DNA of 64,000 nt. Origin: Hyphomicrobiales bacterium (GTDB lineage Bacteria > Pseudomonadota > Alphaproteobacteria > Rhizobiales > Rhizobiaceae). Location of the stretch: positions 62,001-126,000 of the forward strand of contig UEIF01000030.1 in the NCBI GenBank assembly GCA_900468805.1. Direction: 5' to 3'. A program made the translations under genes and the position numbers. The number at the start of each line of letters is the position of its first letter. Within the stretch, counting starts at the first letter, position 1. This document shows positions 8,272-17,174 of this stretch, in pieces. The notes under the pieces were generated by a model. It saw nothing but the letters and a program-made list of their open reading frames with translations, was not told where the DNA came from and searched no databases.

Positions 8272-9489
8272 TCAAATCGTTTCGCCTGAGAGCAGTCGCG
8301 GATTGTCCTTGGCTGTCGTTCCCGCAGCCTGGCCGATGAAGAAGGACTTCAGACCGGGCAGGCGATCGACGATGCCGAGGCCGAAGTCGCGGGCGATGCG
8401 GATCGGCGCCATATCGTTGGAAAAGAGCCGGTTCAGCACATCGGTCGTGACGCCCATGCGGAAGGTGTCGAAACGGCGCCAGCTCTGGTAGCGCTCGAGA
8501 ATGTTGATGGCGCCGATATCCAGGCCGAGGCGATCGGCTTCCACGATGGTTTCGGCAAGTGCCGCCACATCCTTGAAACCGAGATTGAGACCCTGGCCGG
8601 AAATCGGATGGATGCCGTGTGCGGCATCGCCGGCAAGCGCGAAGCGCGGTGCGACGAAGGAGCGCGCGAGCGTCAGGCCAAGCGGAAAGGCGCGCTTGTC
8701 GCCGACGACCTTGAGAGTGCCGAGCTTGTGGCCGAAGCGGCGCTCCAGTTCCTCCTCGAAAACCAGATCGTCGGCGGCAACGAGCCTGTTGGCATCGTTC
8801 GTCCGCTCGGTCCAGACCAGCGATGACCGGTTGTTGCGTAGCGGCAGGATGGCGAAGGGGCCGGAGGGCAGGAAGTGCTCTTCGGCACAGCCATTGTGCG
8901 GGCGCTCATGCTCGACGGTTGTGACGATGCCGGACTGACCATAATCCCAGGTGACGGTCTTGATGCCGGCAAAGTCGCGCAGCCTGGAGCGCACGCCGTC
9001 GCAGGCAACCAGCAGGCGCGATTGCAGCGTGCTGCCGTCGGACAGGCTGACCTCGATATTGGTATCACCGGTCGTCAGGCCCGTGGCGCTGAGGCCGTGG
9101 CGGATCTCGATGCCGAACCGTTCGCAGACGCCGCGCAGCGCGCCGACCATGACGACATTGGGGATCATGTGGGCAAACGGCCGGCCCTCGGCCACTTCGC
9201 CGTCGAAGGTCAGGAAAATCGGACGGACGGGATCGGACATCTTGGAGTCGGTGACGATCATCTTGGTGATCGGCTGGGCCTCCGGCTCGATCTCGGCCCA
9301 GATGCCGAAGACCTCAAGCATCTTCGTTGCAGCGGCGATGATGGCGGAGGCGCGCATGTCTTTCTGCCAGACATGTTCGGGTGCGGCCTCGACGACGGCG
9401 ACGTCAAGGTGAGGTGCAGCCTGCTTGACCGCCACTGCCACGGACAGGCCGACATAACCTCCGCCCACAACCAGCAAATCCAGCATCAT
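8272..9489 (-). CDS. UbiH/UbiF/COQ6-family FAD-dependent hydroxylase
   Basis: A 405-residue flavoprotein monooxygenase. It has the N-terminal dinucleotide fold (LLVVGGGYVGLSVAVAV), the central DG motif (LVACDGVRSRLRDFAGI, near residue 165) and the FAD ribityl-binding GDAAHGIHPISGQGLNLGFKD near residue 295, which is highly typical of ubiquinone-ring hydroxylases. The probable role is hydroxylation of the ubiquinone ring precursor. Rhizobia use such enzymes (UbiL and others) with relaxed position specificity, so I leave the symbol empty. It is transcribed alone, divergent from tesB. Confidence 0.88.
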   Translation of the reverse strand: MMLDLLVVGGGYVGLSVAVAVKQAAPHLDVAVVEAAPEHVWQKDMRASAIIAAATKMLEVFGIWAEIEPEAQPITKMIVTDSKMSDPVRPIFLTFDGEVAEGRPFAHMIPNVVMVGALRGVCERFGIEIRHGLSATGLTTGDTNIEVSLSDGSTLQSRLLVACDGVRSRLRDFAGIKTVTWDYGQSGIVTTVEHERPHNGCAEEHFLPSGPFAILPLRNNRSSLVWTERTNDANRLVAADDLVFEEELERRFGHKLGTLKVVGDKRAFPLGLTLARSFVAPRFALAGDAAHGIHPISGQGLNLGFKDVAALAETIVEADRLGLDIGAINILERYQSWRRFDTFRMGVTTDVLNRLFSNDMAPIRIARDFGLGIVDRLPGLKSFFIGQAAGTTAKDNPRLLSGETI

Positions 9490-9571
9490 CCGCTCCTGTT
9501 ACTTTCTACGATGAGATGCGATCTATATAGATCATCACACTGCCACTTCCTATCGCCCGGAGCCGAACAAA

Positions 9572-10456
9572 ATGACGGAGCAAACGGACAAGCCCACCGC
9601 CATGGAAACGTTGATTTCGACGCTCGATATCGAGCCGATCGAGGTCGATATCTTCCGAGGCCGCAGCCCGCAGGTCGGCTGGCAGCGGGTGTTCGGCGGA
9701 CAGGTGATCGCGCAGGCGCTGATGGCGGCTCACCGGACCGTCGATGACGAACGTTTCATTCACTCTCTGCATGCCTATTTCATGCGTCCTGGCGATCCCT
9801 CCGTGCCGATCATCTATCAGGTCGAGCGTATCCGCGACGGATCGAGCTTCAATACGCGCCGGGCCGTCGCGATCCAGCACGGCAAGGCGATCTTTGCGCT
9901 GTCGGCCTCGTTCCAGGTGGAAGAGGCGGGCTTCGATCACCAGATCCCCATGCCATCAGTGCCGATGCCGGAAACGCTGCTCGGCGAACAGCAGATCAAG
10001 GAACAGTATCTCGCCCATGCGCCGGCGGCAGTGCGCAAATATTGGGAGCGCGAAAGGCCGATCGAAATCAGGCCGATCTCGCTCAAGCATTATTTCACCC
10101 GCGAGAAGCTCGAGCCGCGTCAGGATGTCTGGGTTCGCGCCACCGGTCCCGTGCCGGACAGCCGGCTTTATCAGGCTGCCGTACTTGCCTATCTCTCAGA
10201 CATGACGCTGCTCGACGCGTCGCTGCATGCCCATGGAACGTCCATCTTCGATCAGAATTTACAGGTCGCAAGCCTTGACCACGCGATGTGGTTTCACAGG
10301 CCGCACAAGCTCGACGACTGGCTGCTCTACACGCAGGACAGTCCATCGGCCTCAGGCGCCCGAGGACTGACCCGTGGCAGCTTGTTTACGCGATCCGGTG
10401 CGCTGATCGCGTCGGTGGCGCAGGAGGGCCTGATTCGGAAAAAGGCAAATGAGTAA
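9572..10456 (+). CDS. tesB: Acyl-CoA thioesterase II
   Basis: A 294-residue double hot-dog thioesterase that hydrolyses medium- and long-chain acyl-CoA. Recognisable blocks are RVFGGQVIAQALMAA near residue 35, HSLHAYFMRPGDPSVPI near 65 and, in the second half, ASLDHAMWFHRPHKLDDWLLY. This matches the TesB catalytic region where Asp, Thr and Gln act together; the late GLTRGSLFTRSGALIASVAQEG stretch contains the final Gln. Length is close to E. coli TesB (286). It is monocistronic, followed by the glnK control region. Confidence 0.95.
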   Translation: MTEQTDKPTAMETLISTLDIEPIEVDIFRGRSPQVGWQRVFGGQVIAQALMAAHRTVDDERFIHSLHAYFMRPGDPSVPIIYQVERIRDGSSFNTRRAVAIQHGKAIFALSASFQVEEAGFDHQIPMPSVPMPETLLGEQQIKEQYLAHAPAAVRKYWERERPIEIRPISLKHYFTREKLEPRQDVWVRATGPVPDSRLYQAAVLAYLSDMTLLDASLHAHGTSIFDQNLQVASLDHAMWFHRPHKLDDWLLYTQDSPSASGARGLTRGSLFTRSGALIASVAQEGLIRKKANE

Positions 10457-10478
10457 ATAGTGGGCATCTTTATAAATT

Positions 10479-10495
10479 TGCGCATTATTTGTGCG
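10479..10495 (+). promoter_or_regulatory. Candidate NtrC enhancer site
   Basis: The 17-bp sequence TGCGCATTATTTGTGCG fits the two-fold TGCAC-N7-GTGCA pattern of NtrC sites in the half-site core (TGCnC and GTGC), with an A-to-G change in each half. Its centre is about 90-100 bp upstream of the -24 element, a usual enhancer distance. It is a single weak site seen by eye. Confidence 0.45.
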
Positions 10496-10578
10496 CTTAT
10501 TGGCCCATCATCTGCCTGTTTATTGGCGTTCTCAATTATAATCTTTATATTTCAATAAGTTATAGACTGTCACGAATC

Positions 10579-10594
10579 TGGCACGTCCTTTGAA
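10579..10594 (+). promoter_or_regulatory. Sigma-54 promoter of glnK-amtB
   Basis: TGGCACGTCCTTTGAA matches the sigma-54 consensus TGGCAC-N5-TTGC(A/T) except that the -12 GC is GA. Spacing between the GG and the G is exact. It lies about 90 bp before glnK, where NtrC-dependent sigma-54 promoters are known for this operon in proteobacteria. Confidence 0.75.
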
Positions 10595-10681
10595 TGTCTA
10601 TCGCCGGTCGCTGTTGAAGAAACAGTCAGCGGCAAGGAGAGTCGGCTCCGCGCCGAGGGATAACGAAGGATGGGAAACCAG

Positions 10682-11020
10682 ATGAAAATTGTGATGGCCA
10701 TTATCAAGCCGTTCAAGCTCGATGAGGTCCGCGAGGCCCTCACGGCGATCGGTATTCAGGGCCTGACCGTAACCGAAGTGAAGGGCTACGGTCGTCAGAA
10801 GGGACACACTGAAATCTATCGCGGTACTGAATATGCAGTCAGCTTCCTGCCGAAGCTCAAGATCGAAATCGCGGTCGCATCCGAAATCGTCGACAAGGCG
10901 GTAGAGGCCATCGCAGCATCTGCCAAGACCGGCCAGATCGGCGACGGCAAAATCTTCGTCTACTCGATCGACCATGCCGTGCGCATCCGTACGGGCGAAA
11001 CCGATTCAGAAGCGCTGTAA
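10682..11020 (+). CDS. glnK: Nitrogen regulatory protein PII (GlnK)
   Basis: A 112-residue PII signal protein that binds ATP, ADP and 2-oxoglutarate and is uridylylated under nitrogen limitation. The T-loop GYGRQKGHTEIYRGTEY holds the modified Tyr51, and the C-terminal GDGKIFVYSIDHAVRIRTGE signature is intact. I chose MKIVMAIIKPFKLDE as the start because it matches family length; an in-frame ATG 12 bp upstream (10670) would add MGNQ. It precedes amtB by 30 bp, the usual glnK-amtB pair in which GlnK plugs the channel, and sits behind a sigma-54 promoter. Confidence 0.96.
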   Translation: MKIVMAIIKPFKLDEVREALTAIGIQGLTVTEVKGYGRQKGHTEIYRGTEYAVSFLPKLKIEIAVASEIVDKAVEAIAASAKTGQIGDGKIFVYSIDHAVRIRTGETDSEAL

Positions 11021-11050
11021 AAAGAACGGCAGATCAAGGAGCTATTTCCA

Positions 11051-12481
11051 ATGTCAATTTCGAAGTTTTCCTCTAACCTGACGCGACTTGGCGCGCTTTC
11101 CGCCGCTCTGCTGGCGCCGGTCGTTGCCTTCGCGCAGGAAGCCGCCCCGGCAGCTGCCGATGCTGCAGCCGCCGCTCCAGCCATGACGATGGATAAGGGC
11201 GACAACACCTGGATGCTCATTTCCACGGTGCTCGTTCTCCTGATGACCATCCCCGGCCTGGCGCTGTTCTACGGCGGCCTCGTCCGCGCCAAGAACATGC
11301 TGTCGGTTCTCATGCAGGTGTTCATGATCACGGCGGTCGTCATGATCATCTGGGTCACCTACGGTTATTCGCTCGCCTTCACGGATGGCGGCTCGCTGAA
11401 CAGCTTCGTCGGCGGCTTCTCCAAGGCTTTCCTTGCCGGTGTGACGCCGTCTTCGCTCGTCGAGACCTTCTCCAAGGGCGTGGCCATTCCGGAACTCACC
11501 TACATCTGCTTCCAGATGACCTTCGCCTGCATCACGCCGGCCCTGATCGTCGGCGCCTTTGCCGAGCGTATCAAGTTCTCGGCCGTCATGCTCTTCGTCG
11601 TCCTTTGGGTCACCTTCGTCTACTTCCCGATGGCGCACATGGTCTGGTTCTGGGGCGGCCCGAGCGCCTATAGCGGCCCGTCCGGTCTCATCTTCTCCCT
11701 CGGCGCGATCGACTTCGCAGGCGGTACGGTCGTTCACATCAATGCCGGTGTCGCCGGCCTGATCGGCGCTATCATGCTCGGCAAGCGCACGGGCTATAAG
11801 AAGGAAATCATGGCTCCGCACTCCATGACCCTGACGATGGTGGGTGCCTCGCTTCTCTGGGTCGGCTGGTTCGGCTTCAACGCCGGCTCCAACCTCGAAG
11901 CCAACGGCTATGCATCGCTCGCAATGATCAACACCTTCGTCGCAACGGCTGCTGCCGCTGTTTCCTGGTGCATCGTTGAAAGCTTCACCCGCGGCAAGGC
12001 TTCCATGCTCGGTGCCGCTTCGGGTGCCGTTGCCGGTCTCGTTGCCGTTACCCCGGCTGCCGGTTTCGCCGGGCCGATGGGCTCGATCGTTCTCGGTCTC
12101 CTCGTCTCACCGGTCTGCTACTTCTTCGTCGACGTCGTGAAGAACAAGTTCAACTATGACGACTCGCTCGATGTCTTCGGCGTCCATTGCATTGGCGGTA
12201 TCTTTGGCGCCATCGGCACCGGCATTCTCGTCAACCCGGCTCTCGGCGGCGCTGGTATCGTCGACTATTCGACGCCGGACTTCGCAGCCACTTATCTGGG
12301 CACGGGTGCACAGGTCTTCAATCAGCTCAAGGGCGTGCTGATCACGATCGCCTGGTCGGGCATCGGCTCGGCGATCCTCTACAAGATCGTCGACGTCGTC
12401 ATCGGCCTGCGCGTTCCGGTCGAAGCCGAGCGCGAAGGTCTCGACCTCGCAACGCACGGCGAAGCCGCTTACCACTCCTGA
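11051..12481 (+). CDS. amtB: Ammonium transporter AmtB
   Basis: A 476-residue channel for ammonium/ammonia with about eleven membrane segments. An N-terminal signal peptide (cleavage probably after VVAFA) is followed by an Ala-rich linker. The family signature DFAGGTVVHINAGVAGLIGA (around residue 225), which includes one of the twin pore histidines, and the DVFGVHCIGGIFGAIGTGI stretch with the second are both present. The C-terminal tail VPVEAEREGLDLATHGE is the segment that contacts GlnK in E. coli. It is co-transcribed with glnK and followed by a strong terminator. Confidence 0.97.
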   Translation: MSISKFSSNLTRLGALSAALLAPVVAFAQEAAPAAADAAAAAPAMTMDKGDNTWMLISTVLVLLMTIPGLALFYGGLVRAKNMLSVLMQVFMITAVVMIIWVTYGYSLAFTDGGSLNSFVGGFSKAFLAGVTPSSLVETFSKGVAIPELTYICFQMTFACITPALIVGAFAERIKFSAVMLFVVLWVTFVYFPMAHMVWFWGGPSAYSGPSGLIFSLGAIDFAGGTVVHINAGVAGLIGAIMLGKRTGYKKEIMAPHSMTLTMVGASLLWVGWFGFNAGSNLEANGYASLAMINTFVATAAAAVSWCIVESFTRGKASMLGAASGAVAGLVAVTPAAGFAGPMGSIVLGLLVSPVCYFFVDVVKNKFNYDDSLDVFGVHCIGGIFGAIGTGILVNPALGGAGIVDYSTPDFAATYLGTGAQVFNQLKGVLITIAWSGIGSAILYKIVDVVIGLRVPVEAEREGLDLATHGEAAYHS

Positions 12482-12559
12482 TCACAGGGTTTGCGGCGCC
12501 CGGCACAAGGGCGCCGCTGAACAGCCCGTCGCGGCCTATCTAAGGATAAGCCGCTCTTG

Positions 12560-12590
12560 GCCCGGACCTTCCAAGGTTCGGGCTTTTTTC
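12560..12590 (+). terminator. Rho-independent terminator after amtB
   Basis: The 9-bp stem GCCCGGACC/GGTTCGGGC (one G-T pair) has loop TTCCAA and is followed by six T residues. It ends the glnK-amtB transcript. Confidence 0.9.
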
Positions 12591-12616
12591 TTTTTAGCGA
12601 TCCGCCATATGCATGG

Positions 12617-12632
12617 TTAACATCGCTTTAAC
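12617..12632 (+). promoter_or_regulatory. CtrA-type box upstream of ftsK
   Basis: TTAA-CATCGCT-TTAAC is an exact match to the full CtrA consensus TTAA-N7-TTAAC, about 90 bp before ftsK; it also matches on the other strand. A GANTC (CcrM methylation) site, GATTC, lies at 12683-12687 between the box and the start codon. Cell-cycle control by CtrA is inferred from the match. Confidence 0.6.
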
Positions 12633-12718
12633 CCCGCTCTGATTAGTTGGAGCGGACGCATTTGGCGCGGCGAAACATTGGCGATTCGCGTGCCCTCAGG
12701 CATTGGACGGGTTAGAAC

Positions 12719-15388
12719 ATGGCAAGAAGCACGTCGCCGGCAATGGATAGCCGTCCTGACCGGTTCTCCTTCTCGGCATTCATGCTGCGGCAGATCCAGG
12801 CTCTCATCGGCTTTGCGATCTTCCTGCTCTTAGCGCTCGCGGTTGCGGCACTTGCGACCTGGAACGTCACCGATCCCAGCTATTCCTACGCTACCGGCAA
12901 CCTGCCGACCAATGTACTCGGTTCTAGTGGTGCTGCCTTTGCCGACGTCGCCATGCAATTCCTGGGTTTGGCAAGCGTCGTTGGGATGCTGCCGATCGTT
13001 GCCTGGGCGCTGGCGTTGATTTCCGGCCGCCGCATCAGCCGCATTCCGGCGCGCGCTGGAGCCTGGCTTGCCGGCACAGTGTTTTCCTCCGCCGTCATCG
13101 GCTGTTTCCCGCCTCCGCTCACCTGGCCGATCCCGAACGGCATCGGCGGCGTCATCGGCGACATGATCCTGCGTTTTCCAGCACTCTTCGTCGGCGCTTA
13201 TCCGACCGGTGTCTTCGCCACCGCCGTCGGCTGTATCTTCGCCGTTCCGACCGCGTGGATGATGCTCTTTGCTGCCGGCATCGTCGGTCGCACCGAGCTC
13301 GATGAGGAGGACGAAGAAGAGGAATATGTCGATACCCGCAGCAAGGTGCGTGTCGTCGGCGATGAGGACGAGGACGATGACGGATCCCGCTGGATGGCCT
13401 TCAGCGGCGCCATGACGCATGCCTGGTATATGAACCAGGCGCGTTTCCGAAGGCTTTTCGGCATGGGACCGCGTAAGCGCCGCCAGAGCGATTTCGAATC
13501 GCCCTATGATTTCAATGACGACGAATTCGGTACGCTGAACGAGCCAGTGCGCGCCAAGCCCGCGGCGCGGGGCGAACGGATGGATCCCTCCATGGACCCG
13601 CGCGCCGCATCTGGCCGCCGGGTCGTCTCGGCTCCCTCCGTCTCTCTCAACGACGATGACGATGAGGACGACGATCCGCCGTTCGACACCGATATGCCGC
13701 CGCGTCCGGCCGATATCCTGCCGGACGACGACGATGATTGGACGATTCGCGCGCCGGCAAAGTCGGCCGGTAAACCCGAACCGCGCGTTATTCCCGCCTC
13801 GGCCCGTCCGAAGCCCGGCGCCCGCGTCGAACGCGAGGCGCAGGGTTCGTTCATCCGGCCAGAAGGTTTTCAGCTTCCGTCCATGCATCTGCTCGCGGAA
13901 CCCAAGAATGTGGTGCGCGATTCCACGCTCTCGGCCGATGCCTTGGAGCAGAATGCCCGCATGCTGGAAGGCGTGCTGGAGGATTTTGGCGTCAAGGGCG
14001 AGATCATCCACGTCCGGCCGGGCCCGGTTGTCACCCTCTACGAGTTGGAGCCGGCTCCCGGCATCAAGTCGTCCCGTGTCATCGGCCTTGCCGACGATAT
14101 CGCCCGCTCGATGAGCGCGATCGCCGCTCGTGTCGCCGTCGTGCCGGGCCGTAACGCAATCGGTATCGAACTGCCGAACCAAACGCGCGAAACCGTTTAT
14201 CTGCGCGAGCTGATCGGGTCACGCGACTTCGAAGGCTCCAAGGCAAAGCTCGCAATGGCACTCGGCAAGACGATCGGCGGCGAAGCCGTCATCGCCGATC
14301 TCGCGAAGATGCCGCATCTGCTGGTGGCCGGTACCACCGGTTCCGGTAAATCCGTTGCCATCAATACTATGATCCTGTCTCTGCTCTACCGCATGACGCC
14401 GGAGCAATGCCGACTGATCATGATCGACCCGAAGATGCTGGAACTCTCCGTCTATGACGGCATTCCGCACCTGCTCTCGCCTGTCGTGACCGATCCGAAG
14501 AAGGCTGTCGTGGCGCTCAAGTGGACCGTCCGCGAGATGGAAGAGCGCTACAAGAAGATGTCGAAGATCGGCGTGCGCAACATCGATGGCTTCAACACGC
14601 GCGTCGAGCAGGCGCTTGCCAAGGGCGACACGATCTCGCGCACCGTGCAGACCGGCTTCGACCGGCAGACGGGCGAAGCGGTCTACGAGACAGAGGAATT
14701 CGACCTGCAGCCGATGCCCTATATCGTCGTCATCATCGACGAAATGGCTGACCTGATGATGGTCGCCGGCAAGGATATCGAAGGCGCCGTGCAGCGCCTT
14801 GCGCAGATGGCGCGCGCCGCAGGTATCCATGTCATCATGGCAACGCAGCGTCCGTCGGTCGATGTCATCACGGGCACGATCAAGGCAAACTTCCCGACCC
14901 GTATCTCCTTCCAGGTGACCTCGAAGATCGACAGCCGTACGATCCTTGGCGAGCAGGGTGCAGAACAGCTGCTCGGCATGGGCGACATGCTCTATATGGC
15001 AGGTGGCGGCCGCATCCAGCGCGTCCACGGCCCGTTCGTGTCAGACGTCGAGGTCGAAGAAATCGTCTCCTACCTGAAGACGCAGGGTTCGCCGCAATAT
15101 CTCGATGCCATCACTGCCGATGACGACGAGGATGGCGAGTATGGCGGCGGTCCAGCCGGCACGGCAAATCTTGCCGATTCAGAGGATCCCTACGATCAGG
15201 CGGTCGCCATCGTCCTGCGGGACGGCAAGGCATCCACTTCCTATGTCCAGCGCAGGCTGGGCATCGGCTACAACCGCGCTGCCTCGCTTGTTGAACGCAT
15301 GGAGCAGGAGGGCATCATCGGCCCTGCCAACCATGCCGGCAAACGCGAAATCCTCGTGCCGACCGACGGAGATATCCTCGACCGCTGA
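12719..15388 (+). CDS. ftsK: DNA translocase FtsK
   Basis: An 889-residue septal DNA pump that clears chromosome termini and activates XerCD recombination. The N-terminal 190 residues form four to five membrane segments. A linker of about 200 residues is strongly acidic with runs of Asp and Glu (DEEDEEEEY; DDDDEDDDP; LPDDDDDW). The motor has Walker A GTTGSGKS near residue 535, Walker B YIVVIIDEMADLMM near 675, and the RPSVDVITGTIKANFPTRISF block. The C-terminal winged-helix gamma domain (about 825-885, ASTSYVQRRLGIGYNRAASLVERME) reads KOPS. It is shorter than E. coli FtsK because of the linker. A CtrA box lies upstream. Confidence 0.97.
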   Translation: MARSTSPAMDSRPDRFSFSAFMLRQIQALIGFAIFLLLALAVAALATWNVTDPSYSYATGNLPTNVLGSSGAAFADVAMQFLGLASVVGMLPIVAWALALISGRRISRIPARAGAWLAGTVFSSAVIGCFPPPLTWPIPNGIGGVIGDMILRFPALFVGAYPTGVFATAVGCIFAVPTAWMMLFAAGIVGRTELDEEDEEEEYVDTRSKVRVVGDEDEDDDGSRWMAFSGAMTHAWYMNQARFRRLFGMGPRKRRQSDFESPYDFNDDEFGTLNEPVRAKPAARGERMDPSMDPRAASGRRVVSAPSVSLNDDDDEDDDPPFDTDMPPRPADILPDDDDDWTIRAPAKSAGKPEPRVIPASARPKPGARVEREAQGSFIRPEGFQLPSMHLLAEPKNVVRDSTLSADALEQNARMLEGVLEDFGVKGEIIHVRPGPVVTLYELEPAPGIKSSRVIGLADDIARSMSAIAARVAVVPGRNAIGIELPNQTRETVYLRELIGSRDFEGSKAKLAMALGKTIGGEAVIADLAKMPHLLVAGTTGSGKSVAINTMILSLLYRMTPEQCRLIMIDPKMLELSVYDGIPHLLSPVVTDPKKAVVALKWTVREMEERYKKMSKIGVRNIDGFNTRVEQALAKGDTISRTVQTGFDRQTGEAVYETEEFDLQPMPYIVVIIDEMADLMMVAGKDIEGAVQRLAQMARAAGIHVIMATQRPSVDVITGTIKANFPTRISFQVTSKIDSRTILGEQGAEQLLGMGDMLYMAGGGRIQRVHGPFVSDVEVEEIVSYLKTQGSPQYLDAITADDDEDGEYGGGPAGTANLADSEDPYDQAVAIVLRDGKASTSYVQRRLGIGYNRAASLVERMEQEGIIGPANHAGKREILVPTDGDILDR

Positions 15389-15523
15389 CGACGGAAAATT
15401 TGACGGCGCAACCCATCCGATGGAAACCCCGGGGCATGTAATCCGTTACCTTCCACCGGGCAATCGCGGCGCCTTGAAGACGCCGCCTTTCGGCGGCATT
15501 CAGATTGCATACAGGAGGTTCAC

Positions 15524-16198
15524 ATGACCAACTCCGCATCCATCTTTTCCGGCCTGCCGGTAACCCGCCGCGAGGTCCTTGGCGTCTTTGCCGCTGCCGC
15601 CGTTGCAAGCGCCGTTCCGTTTCCCGCTTTCGCCCAGGCGGCAGCCCCTGCCGCCAATAGCGTCACGGCACAGGCCATTGCCGATCATTTCTCCGCTGTC
15701 GCCACCATGCAGGGCGAATTCGTGCAATTCGGCCCGCGCGGCGAACAGACGGGCGGCAAGTTCTTTATCCAGCGCCCGGGCAAGCTGCGTTTCAACTATG
15801 ACGATCCGTCGCCCATGCGCGTCATCGCCGACGGAAGAAACGTTGCCATCGGCAATGTGAAACTGAAGACCTGGGATCTTTATCCGCTCTCCAAGACGCC
15901 ACTCAGCCTGCTGCTTGCTCCCCATATCGATCTCTCCGCCGGCATGGTGAAGGGCGTAAAGGAAGAGTCGGATCTGACGACGATTTCGCTCGGCAACAAT
16001 ACGGTGTTCGGCAACTCGACCATCACCATGATGTTTGATCCGAAGACCTATGACCTGCGTCAATGGACGATCACAGACAATCAGGGCAAGGATACGTCCG
16101 TGATGATCTTCAACGTCAAGACCGGCATGGCCTTCGAGGATCGCGTCTTCCGCGTGCCCTATGAGGATATCAAGGGCACTTCGGCAAACCGCGACTAA
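15524..16198 (+). CDS. lolA: Outer-membrane lipoprotein carrier protein LolA
   Basis: A 224-residue periplasmic chaperone that carries lipoproteins from LolCDE to the outer membrane. The signal peptide contains a twin-arginine-like TRREVLGVFAAAA start and ends near PAFAQA. The mature part has FSAVATMQGEFVQFGPRGEQTGGKFFIQRPGKLRFNYD, the classical LolA block. AGGAGG lies 6 bp before the ATG. The order ftsK-lolA-xth is common in rhizobia. The RR pair could mean Tat export, but the region after it is typical of Sec substrates too. Confidence 0.9.
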   Translation: MTNSASIFSGLPVTRREVLGVFAAAAVASAVPFPAFAQAAAPAANSVTAQAIADHFSAVATMQGEFVQFGPRGEQTGGKFFIQRPGKLRFNYDDPSPMRVIADGRNVAIGNVKLKTWDLYPLSKTPLSLLLAPHIDLSAGMVKGVKEESDLTTISLGNNTVFGNSTITMMFDPKTYDLRQWTITDNQGKDTSVMIFNVKTGMAFEDRVFRVPYEDIKGTSANRD

Positions 16199-16336
16199 AG
16201 CGCTGTGCGTCCATTCTCCATTCGGACGCACAGAGCGCTCTACCTCTTTAAGCCTGATGCTGTGACGCTTTTCAGTTGATCGCCGGCCGGTTTTGTCTGC
16301 GACCGGTTTTCTCGCTACTGCCTTTGCTCTAAAGCC
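16197..16336. repeat. Palindromic intergenic element of rhizobial type
   Basis: Starts at the lolA stop with an imperfect inverted repeat: GCGCTGTGCGTCC at 16200-16212 and GGACGCACAGAGCGC at 16224-16238. A CTCTACCTCTTTAAG segment follows, and a GCTCTAAAGC motif at about 16327-16336 may mark the far edge. The arrangement resembles elements I recognise many times in rhizobial genomes; the exact family and edges are not certain. The hairpin may end lolA transcription. Confidence 0.5.
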
Positions 16337-16364
16337 TTTTCAGAGGGATCTGAAAGGGCATGGC

Positions 16365-17168
16365 ATGAGCTTCTCAATCACCACCTGGAATATCAATTCG
16401 GTGCGCCTTCGCATGCCGATCGTCGAGCAGCTCGTGCTGAAGCATAGGCCCGATATCCTCTGCCTGCAGGAAACCAAGGTTACGAACGATCTCTTCCCGC
16501 TCGCGCCGCTGCGCGCCATGGGTTACGAGCACATCATCATCCACGGCCAGAAGGGCTATCATGGCGTTGCCATCGCCTCCCGTGTGCCGCTGACTGAGGA
16601 TCACCGGCAGGATTACTGCAATGTCGGCGATGCGCGCCACATCTCGGCGGTTTTCGAGCGCGGCAACCGGCGTATCCGCCTTCACAATTTCTATGTTCCT
16701 GCTGGCGGCGACGAGCCGGACCGTACGATCAATCCGAAATTCGGCCATAAGCTCGATTTCATCGAGGAGATGAAGAACCTCAAGGCGAGCGCCGAGCCGA
16801 ACACGTCTGCCATTCTCGTCGGTGATCTCAATATTGCACCGCTGGAACACGATGTCTGGTCTCACAAACAGCTTTTGAAGATCGTCAGCCACACGCCCGT
16901 CGAAACCGACGGGCTGCTCGAGGTGATGAAGCGTGGCGGCTGGCACGATCTCATGCGCCAGCATGTGCCTGCCAACGAGAAGCTTTACACGTGGTGGAGC
17001 TACCGCGCGAAGGATTGGGAAGCTGCCGACAAAGGCCGACGTCTCGACCATATCTGGTCCTCGCCCGATCTCGGTCCGCATCTGCAGCGCATCGATGTGC
17101 TGAAGGAAGCGCGCGGCTGGGATCGGCCATCCGACCATGTGCCGGTGACCGTGCATCTCAATCTCTAA
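16365..17168 (+). CDS. xthA: Exodeoxyribonuclease III
   Basis: A 267-residue DNA repair enzyme with AP endonuclease and 3'-5' exonuclease activities. The EEP fold is shown by ITTWNINSVRLR (Asn), LCLQETKV (metal-binding Glu), VGDLNIAPLEHDVW (Asp and Asn) and the closing RLDHIWSSPDL and SDHVPV (catalytic Asp-His). The frame is open further upstream, but MSFSITTWNIN is the family start, and AAAGGGC lies just before it. It is transcribed alone and converges with the cNMP-binding gene. Confidence 0.94.
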   Translation: MSFSITTWNINSVRLRMPIVEQLVLKHRPDILCLQETKVTNDLFPLAPLRAMGYEHIIIHGQKGYHGVAIASRVPLTEDHRQDYCNVGDARHISAVFERGNRRIRLHNFYVPAGGDEPDRTINPKFGHKLDFIEEMKNLKASAEPNTSAILVGDLNIAPLEHDVWSHKQLLKIVSHTPVETDGLLEVMKRGGWHDLMRQHVPANEKLYTWWSYRAKDWEAADKGRRLDHIWSSPDLGPHLQRIDVLKEARGWDRPSDHVPVTVHLNL

Positions 17169-17174
17169 GAAAGC

